From: Thinopyrum elongatum
Taxonomy: Eukaryota > Streptophyta > Magnoliopsida > Poales > Poaceae
Direction of reading: 5' to 3'
Length of the DNA stretch: 64,000 bases
Assembly (NCBI GenBank): GCA_011799875.1
Contig: JAAAXO010000110.1
Span: forward strand, 1 to 64,000
The notes under the pieces were generated by a model, which was not told the origin of the DNA, ran no database searches, and saw nothing but the letters and a program-made list of their open reading frames with translations. The position numbers and the translations under genes are program-made. This document shows, in pieces, positions 1-10,283 of the stretch; position 1 is the stretch's first letter, and every line of letters starts with the position of its first letter.

Positions 1-2891
1 AGACATGCCGTTTTTTTTGGGGCCCTTCGGTGTCCCCCTCCTGAGTGGCAATCAATGCTCCATCGCATCCACCATCATCCTTGGAAGCTCGGTGAAAAAC
101 GCATGAAGAGTGCCAGACACACGGAAGCAATGCGAAACCATTGCCGCCAAAAACACTAGCCGTATATGCTTCCCATCTGCGAGCTGCCTCACCTGGTGGA
201 AGCTCCTATCGGGAACCCCGCACTCGGTCCTGGTCCCCGGAGAGCTCTTTTTCGACGTGGATAATCGGAGGACTATTTTATCTATTTCTGCTCAAGATCT
301 CCCACTTTTCGTGACGGCATCGTTGAGCTCCAGTTGCACTTCGGCCACTCGAGCCTCGTGCCTTTCTGACGGCGGTTCTTCACCGTCTCAAGTTAGGGGC
401 CACCACCTTTTCCGCAGCGCCCTTCTTTTCGGCCGCCATGCGGCCGGCTTTATTCTACGCCAGCCTGAGTCCCCTCGACCTCAGTAGATGGCAGCTGCAG
501 TCACCAAAACACATGTGCTCAGCATTTAAATCCGGAAACGTCCACACAAATGTCAGGCCAAGTGTCACTATGCATTTCGCTAGGAGGCTTACCTTCGCCT
601 ATCAAGCCGTTTGTTGACAAGGTCAAGCTCTACATCAGAGCGTTTAAGCTTCTGGATCCATATCCTCCAGCGTTAGTGAGCATTAGTAGCGCGGCCAAGG
701 ATGATGCCTACGATATCAAATCAATCATGATCCTTAATTACTGTCCTACAGACATTGATCTTGTAAGGTTTCCGCCAACCCTCACAGAGTCTCGGGGGCT
801 GTTATGCACAATGCCCGCTCAAAACTCTAAGCCAAAAGCTAAATCCGTTCTGCCGGGGAAACGGCATACTTGACTACACCTTGAAGCCTGTTAAAAGGCC
901 CTAGACGGCATCGTCAGTCCGGGTTGCCGGACCGAACACTTGTAGAACCGCACATAAGGGCGCGGTGTTCGGCGATGAGACGAGCTAGTTCACCAACTCT
1001 CCATCGCATTACGGCAGCTAGCCAGCCGCCCGATTGTTGGTGTTCGGTTGCAGCAGCGGGAACCTCAGCTCCCCTTCATTGGAAGGCGGGTTATTGGCAC
1101 TCCGAGTGACTTGGGGGCTCCGAGTTGCGGCTGGTGGTGGAGGGCCTGGAGATACGAAAAACTCCCCTCCCGTGTTCGCCAGAGGAACTCACGTCCTCCT
1201 GGTCTTGGTTGACCGAGGCATCGGCCTCGGCCATGATCTTGTCGCCGCCATCTCCCATGTTCTAACGGGGAGGGCGTCTTTGGACAGCACCTCCCCGGGC
1301 CTCTTCAGGGACAGGGGAGGCGAGGAGCGCGATTGGCTGATCCGCTGTACGCAAAACTCGGTGGAAGGGAGGTCCCTTAGAGGTTGCTCGGCAGGGTGGC
1401 TACGCGCGGTGGCGGTATATCACGCGATCAGGTTCTATCAATAAAGGATGGAAAAAATAAAGTGGTCAAGAAATATTGAGGTTCATACCTTGTGGCGGGG
1501 GGGCTTGACCTTAGGTCCTTCTCCGGGACCTCTGCTTCGGATGACACGGTCCCTCATCGGAGGTCTGAGATATCGGGCAGGACCAGTTGCATCTGCATTG
1601 CCTCGTCGAGGCCAGAAGAGGGTGCTCCATCCTCGGTGTCTTCGGACGCTGCCCTCTTCTTGGATCGGGAGGAGGCACTTTCCTCCTCGTTTCGTCCTGC
1701 CTCCCATCTTGGGCAGGCGGCGACCGCAGCAACTACGGGCCTTGGTGTCCGGACGACCAATCAAGCGGATGCGTCTCCTGGCCTCTAGGCAGGTCTTTCT
1801 TCTCTTTCCATTTCTTCTCTCGCACCTGAGGACGCAACGGACTAGAGCTTCCCCCAGTTGAGCTGTCTGAGGCTCTTTCTTCGGGCAGCGAGGCCTTGCT
1901 GCATGATCTTCTTGGCCTTCTTCAAAGCCAGCCCTATGGAGGAAACAAAAAGAAAACTTAGGACCAAACCTTTGTGTGCAGTAGGACCACCGAATATAAA
2001 TCGGTAGAAAGATCAAGTACCTTCTTCGGCGGATTTGCGGCGTCGCGACAATGTCTTAATTGCTCGGCCGGCACTCCTCCTGGGGCACTTGAACAGAAGC
2101 TTCCCACACCTTGTCATGGGTGGGTGCGAAGAAAATACTGCACGGTGGCCGAATCCCCCGATTGTAAGACCACCTCGGGGTGGCCCCGCTGGAAAGGAAG
2201 AGGCGGCGACAGAGCCTTATCTGAACCACATTGGTCAGCTTGGCGCCGGTCCAGCACGTTGGAGTGAGTGTTTGCAGATATTTCCACCTCGTCGGTGGAT
2301 CCCCAGGTAAGGACATTTCGTGGTCCACAGGTCCATCTCGCTGGGGGTCCGGACCTGAATTCGGGAGCCAGAGTCGTAAGGCCGCATCCGTGGTTCCGTA
2401 ATATAGAACCATCGTTCTGCCACACCTTGACGGTGTCGATGAATGGCCCTGTGGACATTGAACTCGGGATGAGCTTTCTGATGCATCGCTCCTCGCAGTC
2501 CGCCTGGCGCGACCGACCACCTCGGCTTAACCTTGAACACCTTCATCCACAGGCCAAAATGTGGCTGAACTCGCAAAGGGCCTTGCAAATAATGATGAAG
2601 GCCGAAAAGTGGAGGAGGAGTTGGGGGCTAGATCAATGAAAGTCTAGCCCCTAAAAGAACATCAAACCCCGAACGAAGGGGTGCAGAGGAAACCCAGCCC
2701 ACGGATAAAGTTGGTTTAGAGAGAAAACACCCTCTCGCATGGCTTGGAGCGTGGGGACGACCTAGCCCTCATCGGGGGCCCCAGTGAGCGACGTAGGCGG
2801 CAAGTAGCGGCTCGCTCAGCTCCTCGTGTCGATGTAGGGAAGATGGGGCCCCAATTGCCAGGCACCCGGATCCAGTCATGGCCGAAGTTGT
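1..2891 (-). mobile_element. Degenerate Ty3/gypsy-type remnant (not CRW/Quinta)
   Basis: This stretch is visibly richer in G and C than the rest and shares no LTR, leader or pol segment with the CRW/Quinta sequences that follow. Fragments of a grass gypsy-type gag-like protein are read on the minus strand between about 1,480 and 2,590, in several frames. I see no LTR ends, and bases 1-1,480 hold only short frames on both strands without recognisable similarity. It ends abruptly at base 2,891 against a precise Quinta LTR terminus. It is probably an older element forming the flank of the centromeric nest; its family is not identified. Confidence 0.55.
2056..2588 (-). pseudogene. Gypsy-type gag-like fragment (Transposase_28-like), frame-scrambled
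   Basis: Translating the minus strand gives conserved-looking pieces in three successive frames: FKVKPRWSV and WFYITEPR (from about 2,550 to 2,390), then APEFRSGPPAR and WGSTDEVE (about 2,370 to 2,270), then LTNVVQIRLCRRL in a third frame and GDSATVQYF further on. From family knowledge these resemble the N-terminal region of the putative gypsy-type protein common in grass genomes (Pfam Transposase_28). The order is right but at least two frameshifts separate the pieces, so this is a dead copy. A lysine- and serine-rich stretch with DEAMQMQLVLPDISDL lies downstream on the same strand near 1,560-1,620. Assignment is from motif memory only. Confidence 0.5.
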
Positions 2892-3873
2892 TGATGAGGA
2901 CATGACTACCTTGGATACGACCAAAAATATTGCATACATATATATTTGTGAGGTGATTTCTAATGCAAACTATGCAATAATTTATTTATGTCATCCAAGA
3001 CAAAAATACTTCACAAACTTTTGTGCCATGTCTAATTGCAGGTGTATGGGACATTTGTACAATCCACATATGAACATAAGGGAAAAAGAGAAGTTTATGT
3101 GCTGTTCAAAAAGTCCTTTCACGTCACTTTTGGGCCAAGAGAAGATAGAGTCCATGTCTCTCACGTTCTGGATTCAGATTCGGACTGCACAGACATACCT
3201 GACTCAAAACGCCAAGAACTATTTCATACGGACTCCGAATTGGGTGATTCTTTTTTTGTTGGAAAGTAGATTTCGTGTTCTTTCTGACCCAATTGGTTTC
3301 ACCTTCAAATTCATCCGGAGCATTGAGTTGTCGTCGAAACAATCTGATGCTGTAGCAGAATCCGAGTCAAACTACAAGTCCAAAGGTGTTGCATCACCTC
3401 CACTTGGGCCCATTGGCCTTGTACGACCTAGGGTTAGTTTTAGGCTGCCTTGGGACGTCCTCCCACCTCCTTGGCCGCCACCCCTTGCTCCTATATAAGT
3501 AGATCCATCTAGTAGCTTTTTGCTTGGGATTTGTTTAGTTAAAAGTTAGCCATTGCAACTTCGTGTACTTCGCTTGTGTCCAACGACCAGACCAAGACCG
3601 CTTTCGGATCCCCACCTTTATCAATACTTCATCTATATTCGCAATATTCAGATTGCATTATCATATTCTTGCTTGTTCTTCGATTGCGTGCAGGAATAGA
3701 CCTTCGTGGTGAGGCTGATCGTGCTTTCAGCATCGTCAGTAACCTCGGGAGATTGGTTTAGCGATTGCTAAGGCGCAACGTCGTGCACGTTTGTAGTCGG
3801 ATCATCAAAGTCGACTCCACCAAACCGATAGCTATCATCTCATCGAAAGATCGGGACACCCCCGCCTCTATCA
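2892..3873 (+). repeat. 5' LTR, Quinta type (982 bp)
   Basis: It starts TGATGAGGACATGACTACC and ends CCTCTATCA. U3 (2892 to about 3,500) is open in one frame up to a TAA at 3496-3498. R-U5 has the Quinta signature (CCGCTTTCGGATCC) rather than the CRW one (GACGTCACAGAACC). Confidence 0.9.
3492..3499 (+). promoter_or_regulatory. TATA box of Quinta 5' LTR
   Basis: TATATAAG lies about 600 bp into the LTR, followed about 40 bp later by the stretch TTGGGATTTGTTTAG that is shared with CRW LTRs. This is a good RNA polymerase II core promoter for the element transcript. The U3 frame ends with a TAA inside this box. Confidence 0.7.
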
Positions 3874-3875
3874 AG

Positions 3876-3884
3876 TGGTATCAG
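3876..3884 (+). other. Primer binding site (initiator tRNA-Met)
   Basis: TGGTATCAG starts two bases after the 5' LTR. It is complementary to the 3' end of plant initiator tRNA-Met; only nine bases match before the sequence turns to TTTTCA. Confidence 0.8.
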
Positions 3885-5279
3885 TTTTCAGTTTGCTCGG
3901 TGAGAATTTCCAGTTTTCCCTAGATTAGATTTATTTTCTTACCTATTGTCCAAAAAAAAGCCACAAAAAAAAAAGTTAGATCTATTCATCCTTTGTCCAA
4001 GCCAGTCTGAGCCTTTGCAATTTTCTTTTCATTGCTTGCATAGTTGAATTATCGGTTACATCGTCGTGTCGAGTTGCTGGTCTTAGTGTCTAGTTCGTTT
4101 AGAGTTTCGAGTTCTGTTCACATTAGTCACGCCGCCGCTGCATCGTTATTCCTTCCGCTGTCCACCATCCCATCCATCAATTTCCAAATCGTGCTACCCA
4201 CCATTCATTGTCATGATCATAGTTGAGGTCGTTCACATCTGTGCTTGATCCAATCTACATCTTATCTAGTTTGTTTTGGAAAGAGGGAGAGAGAAAAAAA
4301 AGAGAGAAAAAAAAGTGAAAAAAAAAGTCAGAGAAAAAAAAGAGAGAAAGAAAAAGAAAAAAAGTGTGAGGAAAAAAAGAGAGCAGAAAAAAAACAAAAT
4401 TCGGATCTATCTAGACTCAATCTCGTAGCTGAATTCGGATTGGAAACTGTTTTGCGCAGTGTTCAGTAAAATAGGCATATCTTTTTCGTACGAAGTCTGT
4501 TTTGGCTCCGTGAGTACTCAAATTAAAGCTAGTGACGAGTCGCATCTAAATAGTTGCAGAAGCTAGTTCAATATTTGACACCTCAAAATCGGCTTCTAAC
4601 TAGGTCTTTTTGCCCTCCGAAGTTCATGAACACAACTTGTTCCAGTTTTTCAGGCCAGTTTTAGAATTTTTTGACTCCTCATATCAACTCGGAATTGAGT
4701 GATTCTTTTTGCGTTTGAAAGCTTGAGTCAGTGCCTTTCTTGAGAAAAATTATCATAAAATTGACACAAACTTTTATAGAGTAAAGTTGGAGAGAGAATT
4801 GTTGGTATATGCTACTTGGTAGTTGTTTCTCATCATTATCTTTACTGCCATTGTGATCTTCACTTATATCTTGCTATCCAGAGGTACTTCATATCCTTTA
4901 TTGATGCTAGTTGTGCTACGCCGTGACCTCATTAGTGTTCTAGGCTCGCGTCTCTAGTCCGGTCTAGCCTAGGACCAGCACAGTACCGTCGTTGAGCGTT
5001 TATTCAACATTGCATCTCTGAATTGATTATTGCTAATCTTTTGCTACCATATATAGCCAACCCAGCTCCACATATTTCTACACCGTGTATACGTACGTTC
5101 ACCTAGCAATCGCTTTACTCAATCTTCGGAGTTATTTGACACCGCTGGTTGCCCGTCACCACCTGCTGCATGGTAAGAACTTGTAAGATATTGATATTTG
5201 CTTTACTGTGAGCGCTTTACCACCACATCCTAGTAGTTCATAGGAACATTATTCTCGATTTTTTTTGTTTCTACTAATC
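3885..5279 (+). other. Quinta 5' leader (untranslated)
   Basis: A 1.4-kb leader with no supported gene. It begins with a Quinta-specific block (TTTTCAGTTTGCTCGG). A strongly purine-biased stretch of A/G runs lies at about 4,265-4,400. From about 4,930 on it is clearly related to the CRW leader (GTGTTCTAGGCTCGCGTCTC, then GCATCTCTGAATTGATTATT). The two families thus share the 3' half of the leader but not the middle. Confidence 0.7.
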
Positions 5280-7322
5280 ATGGCAGGTTCCGGAGTTGTT
5301 AGTTCTTGGGCTTCATCGATCGTGGGAGATTTACCATCACCTAAGAAAATACAACAACCGCCACAAGAGGAGCAATTATATCAGAATGCACATAATCAGG
5401 TTAGAGTTTCCATGCCACCATTTACTGGTCGTTTTAGGCCTGATTTATATATTGAATGGGAGTACGAAATAAATGCTATATTTGCTTCCCATAATTTTGA
5501 TGAGCGTGGAAAATTTCAAGCTGCGGTTAGTACTTTTAGTAGCTTTGCTTTAGTTTGGTGGAGTGAATATTGTCGGTTAAACCCTGATCTTATACCTACT
5601 ACTTGGGATGATTTAAAACTTGTCATGAGAGATAGATTCGTTGATGTTTATTATACTCGTGGCATGATTAAAAAATTACAACATTTAAAACAAGGCACTG
5701 ACACGGTAACAAAATACTATGATGATTTACAAACTACATTATTGCACTCATTTTTAGAAGAAAGTGAAGAAGATTTTATGGATAGATTTTGGGGAGGATT
5801 AAACTGCGATATTCAAGAGATTCTAATTCATGAAGAGTGTTATCCTATGGCCCATTTGTTTCGTCTTGCTTGCAAAGCTGAACAGGAAATAAAACGACGT
5901 GTTGGCCACAAGGAGAACAAGCGCACGGTGCACATTCCAAGTGTTGATACAGATGTTTCTTCAACTACTAGGCGTACTATGACAACCACATCCGTTGTTG
6001 CGAGGACTACATCATCTCCATCATGTGACACATCACCTCCAAGAGTGCCTACATCATCTGAGTTGATCATAAGAGGTAATGACAAAGGTACAGATTTTCA
6101 ACTTTCACATGAGAATGATGCATGCCTAGTTAACTTGAATACATCATGTGTTGTGTTACCTATTGATTTGAGCACACCAACTATTTTAGAGAATCGTGTT
6201 ACTGTCATGAATGCGTCTTGTGATCAAAGAGCTGAAGTATCAACAATTTTGAGTGCACCCAATGAATTAACTGTTGATGCAAAAGAAACAATGTTTAATC
6301 ATTTTGATATGACCTCTAATCTTGGTGATGATTTTGTGTCAAAAGACTTATTGCATGTTTGCTTATTTAAGCATGTAGTAGCATGTAAATTTGATGCAAG
6401 TAAGGTTTATTCACCAATGTTGGGATGGTTTAATGATGAACATTGTCAATCCTTTGATATGAATAAGAGCTTCACTTATATGTGCAAATTGAGTTGCAAT
6501 ATTTTCATGTCTTCTAATATTTGTGATAATATTTTGGCTTTACATTTTATAAACTATGAAAGTTACTCATGTATACATGTGTCATATGTGCAAAAATCAA
6601 GGGAAGTAAAAATGGATGACATATACATATACAACATGTACACCTTGTCTCTTTTGTTAGCCACATTTCAGATTAAGCAACGCCGAGGACGGCTTTGTTT
6701 TCAAGAAGGGGAGGATGATGAGGACATGACTACCTTGGATACGACCAAAAATATTGCATACATATATATTTGTGAGGTGATTTCTAATGCAAACTATGCA
6801 ATAATTTATTTATGTCATCCAAGACAAAAATACTTCACAAACTTTTGTGCCATGTCTAATTGCAGGTGTATGGGACATTTGTACAATCCACATATGAACA
6901 TAAGGGAAAAAGAGAAGTTTATGTGCTGTTCAAAAAGTCCTTTCACGTCACTTTTGGGCCAAGAGAAGATAGAGTCCATGTCTCTCACGTTCTGGATTCA
7001 GATTCGGACTGCACAGACATACCTGACTCAAAACGCCAAGAACTATTTCATACGGACTCCGAATTGGGTGATTCTTTTTTTGTTGGAAAGTAGATTTCGT
7101 GCTCTTTCTAACCCAATTAGTTTCACCTTCAAATTCATCCGGAGCATTGAGTTGTCGTCGAAACAATCTGATGCTGTAGCAGAATCCGAGTCAAACTACA
7201 AGTCCAAAGGTGTTGCATCACCTCCACTTGGGCCCATTGGCCTTATACGACCTAGGGTTAGTTTTAGGCTGCCTTGGGACGTCCTCCCACCTCCTTGGCC
7301 GCCACCCCTTGCTCCTATATAA
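5280..7322 (+). CDS. gag: Quinta-like Gag polyprotein running into the 3' LTR
   Basis: The ATG at 5280 is in the same context as the CRW gag start (TTTCTA...ATGGCAGG). The protein is about 680 residues. Residues ~40-190 form a retrotransposon capsid (Retrotrans_gag) core, with IEWEYEINAIF, ALVWWSEYC, TVTKYYDDLQ and FMDRFWGGLN in the usual order; a basic stretch (EIKRRVGHKENKR) follows. I see no CCHC zinc knuckle, which CRW Gag has, and no enzyme motif. Residues ~260-480 are not recognised. After residue ~479 the frame crosses the purine tract (CFQEGEDD), enters the 3' LTR and stays open for about 200 codons, stopping at TAA 7320-7322 inside the TATA box. Gag would form the particle packaging the element RNA. 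Whether the LTR-encoded tail is translated as protein is unknown. Confidence 0.8.
   Translation: MAGSGVVSSWASSIVGDLPSPKKIQQPPQEEQLYQNAHNQVRVSMPPFTGRFRPDLYIEWEYEINAIFASHNFDERGKFQAAVSTFSSFALVWWSEYCRLNPDLIPTTWDDLKLVMRDRFVDVYYTRGMIKKLQHLKQGTDTVTKYYDDLQTTLLHSFLEESEEDFMDRFWGGLNCDIQEILIHEECYPMAHLFRLACKAEQEIKRRVGHKENKRTVHIPSVDTDVSSTTRRTMTTTSVVARTTSSPSCDTSPPRVPTSSELIIRGNDKGTDFQLSHENDACLVNLNTSCVVLPIDLSTPTILENRVTVMNASCDQRAEVSTILSAPNELTVDAKETMFNHFDMTSNLGDDFVSKDLLHVCLFKHVVACKFDASKVYSPMLGWFNDEHCQSFDMNKSFTYMCKLSCNIFMSSNICDNILALHFINYESYSCIHVSYVQKSREVKMDDIYIYNMYTLSLLLATFQIKQRRGRLCFQEGEDDEDMTTLDTTKNIAYIYICEVISNANYAIIYLCHPRQKYFTNFCAMSNCRCMGHLYNPHMNIREKEKFMCCSKSPFTSLLGQEKIESMSLTFWIQIRTAQTYLTQNAKNYFIRTPNWVILFLLESRFRALSNPISFTFKFIRSIELSSKQSDAVAESESNYKSKGVASPPLGPIGLIRPRVSFRLPWDVLPPPWPPPLAPI
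6703..6715 (+). other. Polypurine tract of Quinta element
   Basis: AAGAAGGGGAGGA directly precedes the 3' LTR start TGATGAGG and would prime plus-strand synthesis. The same tract precedes CRW 3' LTRs (10271-10283 and 27630-27642 on plus; 40000-40012, 51721-51733 and 57151-57163 on minus) and other Quinta-type LTRs (23272-23284 on minus, 59714-59726 on plus). Confidence 0.8.
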
Positions 7323-7697
7323 GTAGATCCATCTAGTAGCTTTTTGCTTGGGATTTGTTTAGTTAAAAGTTAGCCATTGCAACTTCGTGTACTTCGTTTG
7401 TGTCCAACGACCAGACCAAGACCGCTTTCGGATCCCCACCTTTATCAATACTTCATCTATATTCGCAATATTCAGATTGCATTATCATATTCTTGCTTGT
7501 TCTTCGATTGCGTGCAGGAATAGACCTTCGTGGTCAGGCTGATCGTGCTTTCAGCATCGTCAGTAACCTCGGGAGATTGGTTTAGCGATTGCTAAGGCGC
7601 AACGTCGTGCACGTTTGTAGTCGGATCATCAAAGTCGACTCCACCAAATCGATAGCTATCATCTCATCGAAAGATCGGGACACCCCCGCCTCTATCA
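6716..7697 (+). repeat. 3' LTR, Quinta type (982 bp)
   Basis: Same length and ends as the 5' LTR, with about seven substitutions seen by eye. The TATA box is at 7316-7323. It abuts a reverse-oriented, truncated CRW LTR at base 7698 with no matching target duplication. Confidence 0.9.
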
Positions 7698-8525
7698 ACG
7701 TCGCGCCTTAGCAATCGCTAAACCAACTCCGAGAGGTTATTGACCACGCCGGAGCACAATCAACCTGACCACGAGGGTCTATCTCCTGCAAGCAAACGAT
7801 GAACAAGCAAGAAACTAAGATTTGCAATCTGGATATTGCGAATATAAGATGAAAGCTTTATTGATCAAGGTGGGGTTCTGTGACGTCTTGGTCTGGTCGT
7901 TGAACACAAACGAAGTACGCGAAGTTGCAGCTATGGCGAACTTTTAATCTAAACAAAACCCAAAGTCTAAACGGTGCCCTAAGGGCTGTATATATGGAGG
8001 AAGAGGAGGGGATTTCGTGGCCCTTGAAGGAGGGGTCCGAAACCAACCCTATCTCTTGTTTCCCCACACATACGGACTCTAAAAACAGCCTATACTCAAG
8101 TATTTCGAAATTACATGGGCCTGGCCCAATAATAAGGTGACGCAGCACCTATAATAGCCTCTGGACGAAATTTATGAAGTGAAATCTTGTATATTTCGTC
8201 CAAGGCTTCCTGCACTCATTATGGTGGCTTCAAAGTCCTGAAATCATCACTTGTAACTCCGTTCTTGTTCCCCTTGTGCATGCCATCATCTCCATGCTTG
8301 AACTTGCTCCAAGGTTCCTCTTTCTTGTCCAAGCTAGGGCCTTCATTTGTAAGCAAAACAAATGTATCCAATTTAGGCAGCATCATATTCTCATGAACTT
8401 TAGAATCATTACCAAGAAACGAAAGTACCTGATAATTTAATTGGCGTGCGCGAGCTCTAGTAATTGGTCCAGTATGTATAGAAGCAGGGGCTGTGGGTGT
8501 AACAATGGTATTGATGTCCTCATCA
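7698..8525 (-). repeat. CRW LTR, 3' (U5) end missing
   Basis: A reverse-oriented CRW LTR. Its start (TGATGAGGACATCAAT on minus) is at 8525; the last ~95 bp of U5 are missing at 7698, where the Quinta 3' LTR joins at ACGTCGCGCC. It includes the LTR-encoded end of pol ([11 protein letters not shown] on minus, near 8,450). Confidence 0.85.
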
Positions 8526-9074
8526 ATAGGTGCTGCGTCACCTTATTATTGGGCCAGGCCCATGTAATTTCGAAATACTTGAGTATAGGCTGTTTTTAGA
8601 GTCCGTATGTGTGGGGAAACAAGAGATAGGGTTGGTTTCGGACCCCTCCTTCAAGGGCCACGAAATCCCCTCCTCTTCCTCCATATATACAGCCCTTAGG
8701 GCACCGTTTAGACTTTGGGTTTTGTTTAGATTAAAAGTTCGCCATAGCTGCAACTTCGCGTACTTCGTTTGTGTTCAACGACCAGACCAAGACGTCACAG
8801 AACCCCACCTTGATCAATAAAGCTTTCATCTTATATTCGCAATATCCAGATTGCAAATCTTAGTTTCTTGCTTGTTCTTCGTTTGCTTGCAGGAGATAGA
8901 CCCTCGTGGTCAGGTTGATTGTGCTCCGGCGTGGTCAATAACCTCTCGGAGTTGGTTTAGCAATTGCTAAGGCGCGACGTCCTCGCACGTTCGTAGTCGG
9001 ATCGTCAAAGTCTACTCCACCAAAAACGATAGCTATCATCTCATCGAAAGATCGGGACACCCTCGCCTCTATCA
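8526..9074 (+). repeat. CRW LTR, 5' (U3) end missing
   Basis: A plus-oriented CRW LTR that begins inside U3 at ATAGGTGCTGCGTCACC and ends CTCTATCA at 9074. Bases 8526-8980 are the reverse complement of 7698-8152 in the preceding LTR, giving a head-to-head palindrome of about 455-bp arms around a 373-bp spacer. Confidence 0.85.
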
Positions 9075-10283
9075 AGATTAATGAACGAAGTTTTACGTGC
9101 TTTCATTGGACGATTTGTGGTAGTCTATTTTGATGATATACTGATTTATAGCAGATCTTTGGAGGAACATTTGGAACATTTACGTGCTGTTTTTATTGCT
9201 TTACGTGATGCACGTTTGTTTGGTAACCTTGGGAAGTGCACCTTTTGCACCGACCGAGTATCTTTTCTTGGCTATGTTGTTACTCCACAGGGAATTGAAG
9301 TTGATAAAGCCAAGATTGAAGCTATTGAGAGTTGGCCACAGCCCAAAACGGTCACTCAAGTGAGGAGTTTTCTTTGACTCGCTGGTTTCTATAGGCGTTT
9401 TGTGAGAGATTTCAGCACCATTGCTGCACCTCTCAATGAGCTTACAAAGAAGGATGTGCCTTTTGTTTGGGGTACCTCACAGGAAGAAGCCTTCACGGTA
9501 TTGAAAGATAAGTTGACACATGCTCCTTTACTCCAACTTCCTGATTTTAATAAGACTTTTGAGCTTGAATGTGATGCTAGTGGAATTGGATTAGGAGGTG
9601 TTTTATTACAAGATGGCAAACCTGTTGCATACTTTTCTGAAAAATTGAGTGGGCCTAGTCTGAACTATTCTACTTATGATAAAGAATTATATGCTCTTGT
9701 TCGGACTTTGGAAACATGGCAACATTATTTATGGCCCAAAGAATTTGTTATTCATTCTGATCATGAATCTTTGAAACATATTAAAAGTCAAGCCAAACTG
9801 AACCGTAGACATGCTAAATGGGTTGAATTCATTGAGACTTTCCCTTATGTCATTAAACACAAGAAGGGTAAAGAAAATGTTATTGCTGATGCATTGTCTC
9901 GTCGTTATACTATGCTTTCACAACTTGACTTTAAAATATTTGGTTTGGAGACCATCAAAGATCAATATGTGCATGATGCTGAATTTAAAGATGTATTGCA
10001 GAATTGTAAAGAAGGGTAGAAAACATGTTGTGTTTGCACCTGGAGATCTTGTTTGGTTACATTTGCGTAAGGATAGATTTCCTGATTTGCGCAAATCAAA
10101 GCTAATGCCACGTGCTGATGGTCCTTTTAAGGTGTTAGAGAAAATAAATGATAACGCATATAAACTTGAGCTGCCTGCAGATTTTGGGGTTAGTCCCACT
10201 TTTAACATTGCAGATTTGAAGCCTTATTTGGGTGAGGAAGATGAGCTTCCGTCGAGGACGACTTCATTTCAAGAAGGGGAGGA
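9075..10283 (+). pseudogene. pol: CRW pol fragment: RT end, RNase H, integrase C-terminus
   Basis: It starts in the RT palm just before the catalytic YFDD (near 9,125). It continues through the RT thumb and RNase H ([11 protein letters not shown], then [10 protein letters not shown] and [10 protein letters not shown]) to NCKEG, where about 0.92 kb of integrase is missing. The frame resumes at [10 protein letters not shown] and runs to the purine tract. Defects: GGA to TGA stop at 9375-9377 (RSFL then stop), and a deletion sealed at a shared AAGGG (10012-10016). The HHCC zinc domain and all three integrase catalytic residues are lost. The C-terminal GPF-type motif ([13 protein letters not shown]) remains and continues in frame into the LTR. 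A clearly dead copy. Confidence 0.85.

Larger units (their letters stand above)
2892..7697 (+). mobile_element. Full-length Quinta-like non-autonomous centromeric retrotransposon
   Basis: The element has two 982-bp LTRs (2892-3873 and 6716-7697), a PBS two bases after the 5' LTR, a 1.4-kb leader, a gag frame and a purine tract directly before the 3' LTR. The internal region is only about 2.84 kb and contains no protease, RT, RNase H or integrase motif, so the copy depends on enzymes from elsewhere, presumably CRW. By hand the two LTRs differ at about seven sites (near 0.7%), which suggests a recent insertion. The flanking pentamers, GTTGT on the left and ACGTC on the right, do not match. The target duplication is therefore missing: one flank has been replaced, or the LTRs come from a recombination. 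The name Quinta is from recognition. Confidence 0.85.

Noticed and set aside
110..1444. Several 60-136 codon frames in the left flank
   Set aside because: Short, overlapping on both strands in GC-rich sequence, without recognisable domains or conserved starts.
3036..3269. 77-codon frame ([10 protein letters not shown]) inside the Quinta U3
   Set aside because: It overlaps the longer U3 frame in another phase, has no recognisable domain, and occurs wherever the U3 occurs.
4245..4469. Lysine/glutamate-rich 74-codon frame in the Quinta leader
   Set aside because: Produced by A/G-run low-complexity sequence; no sign of a real protein.
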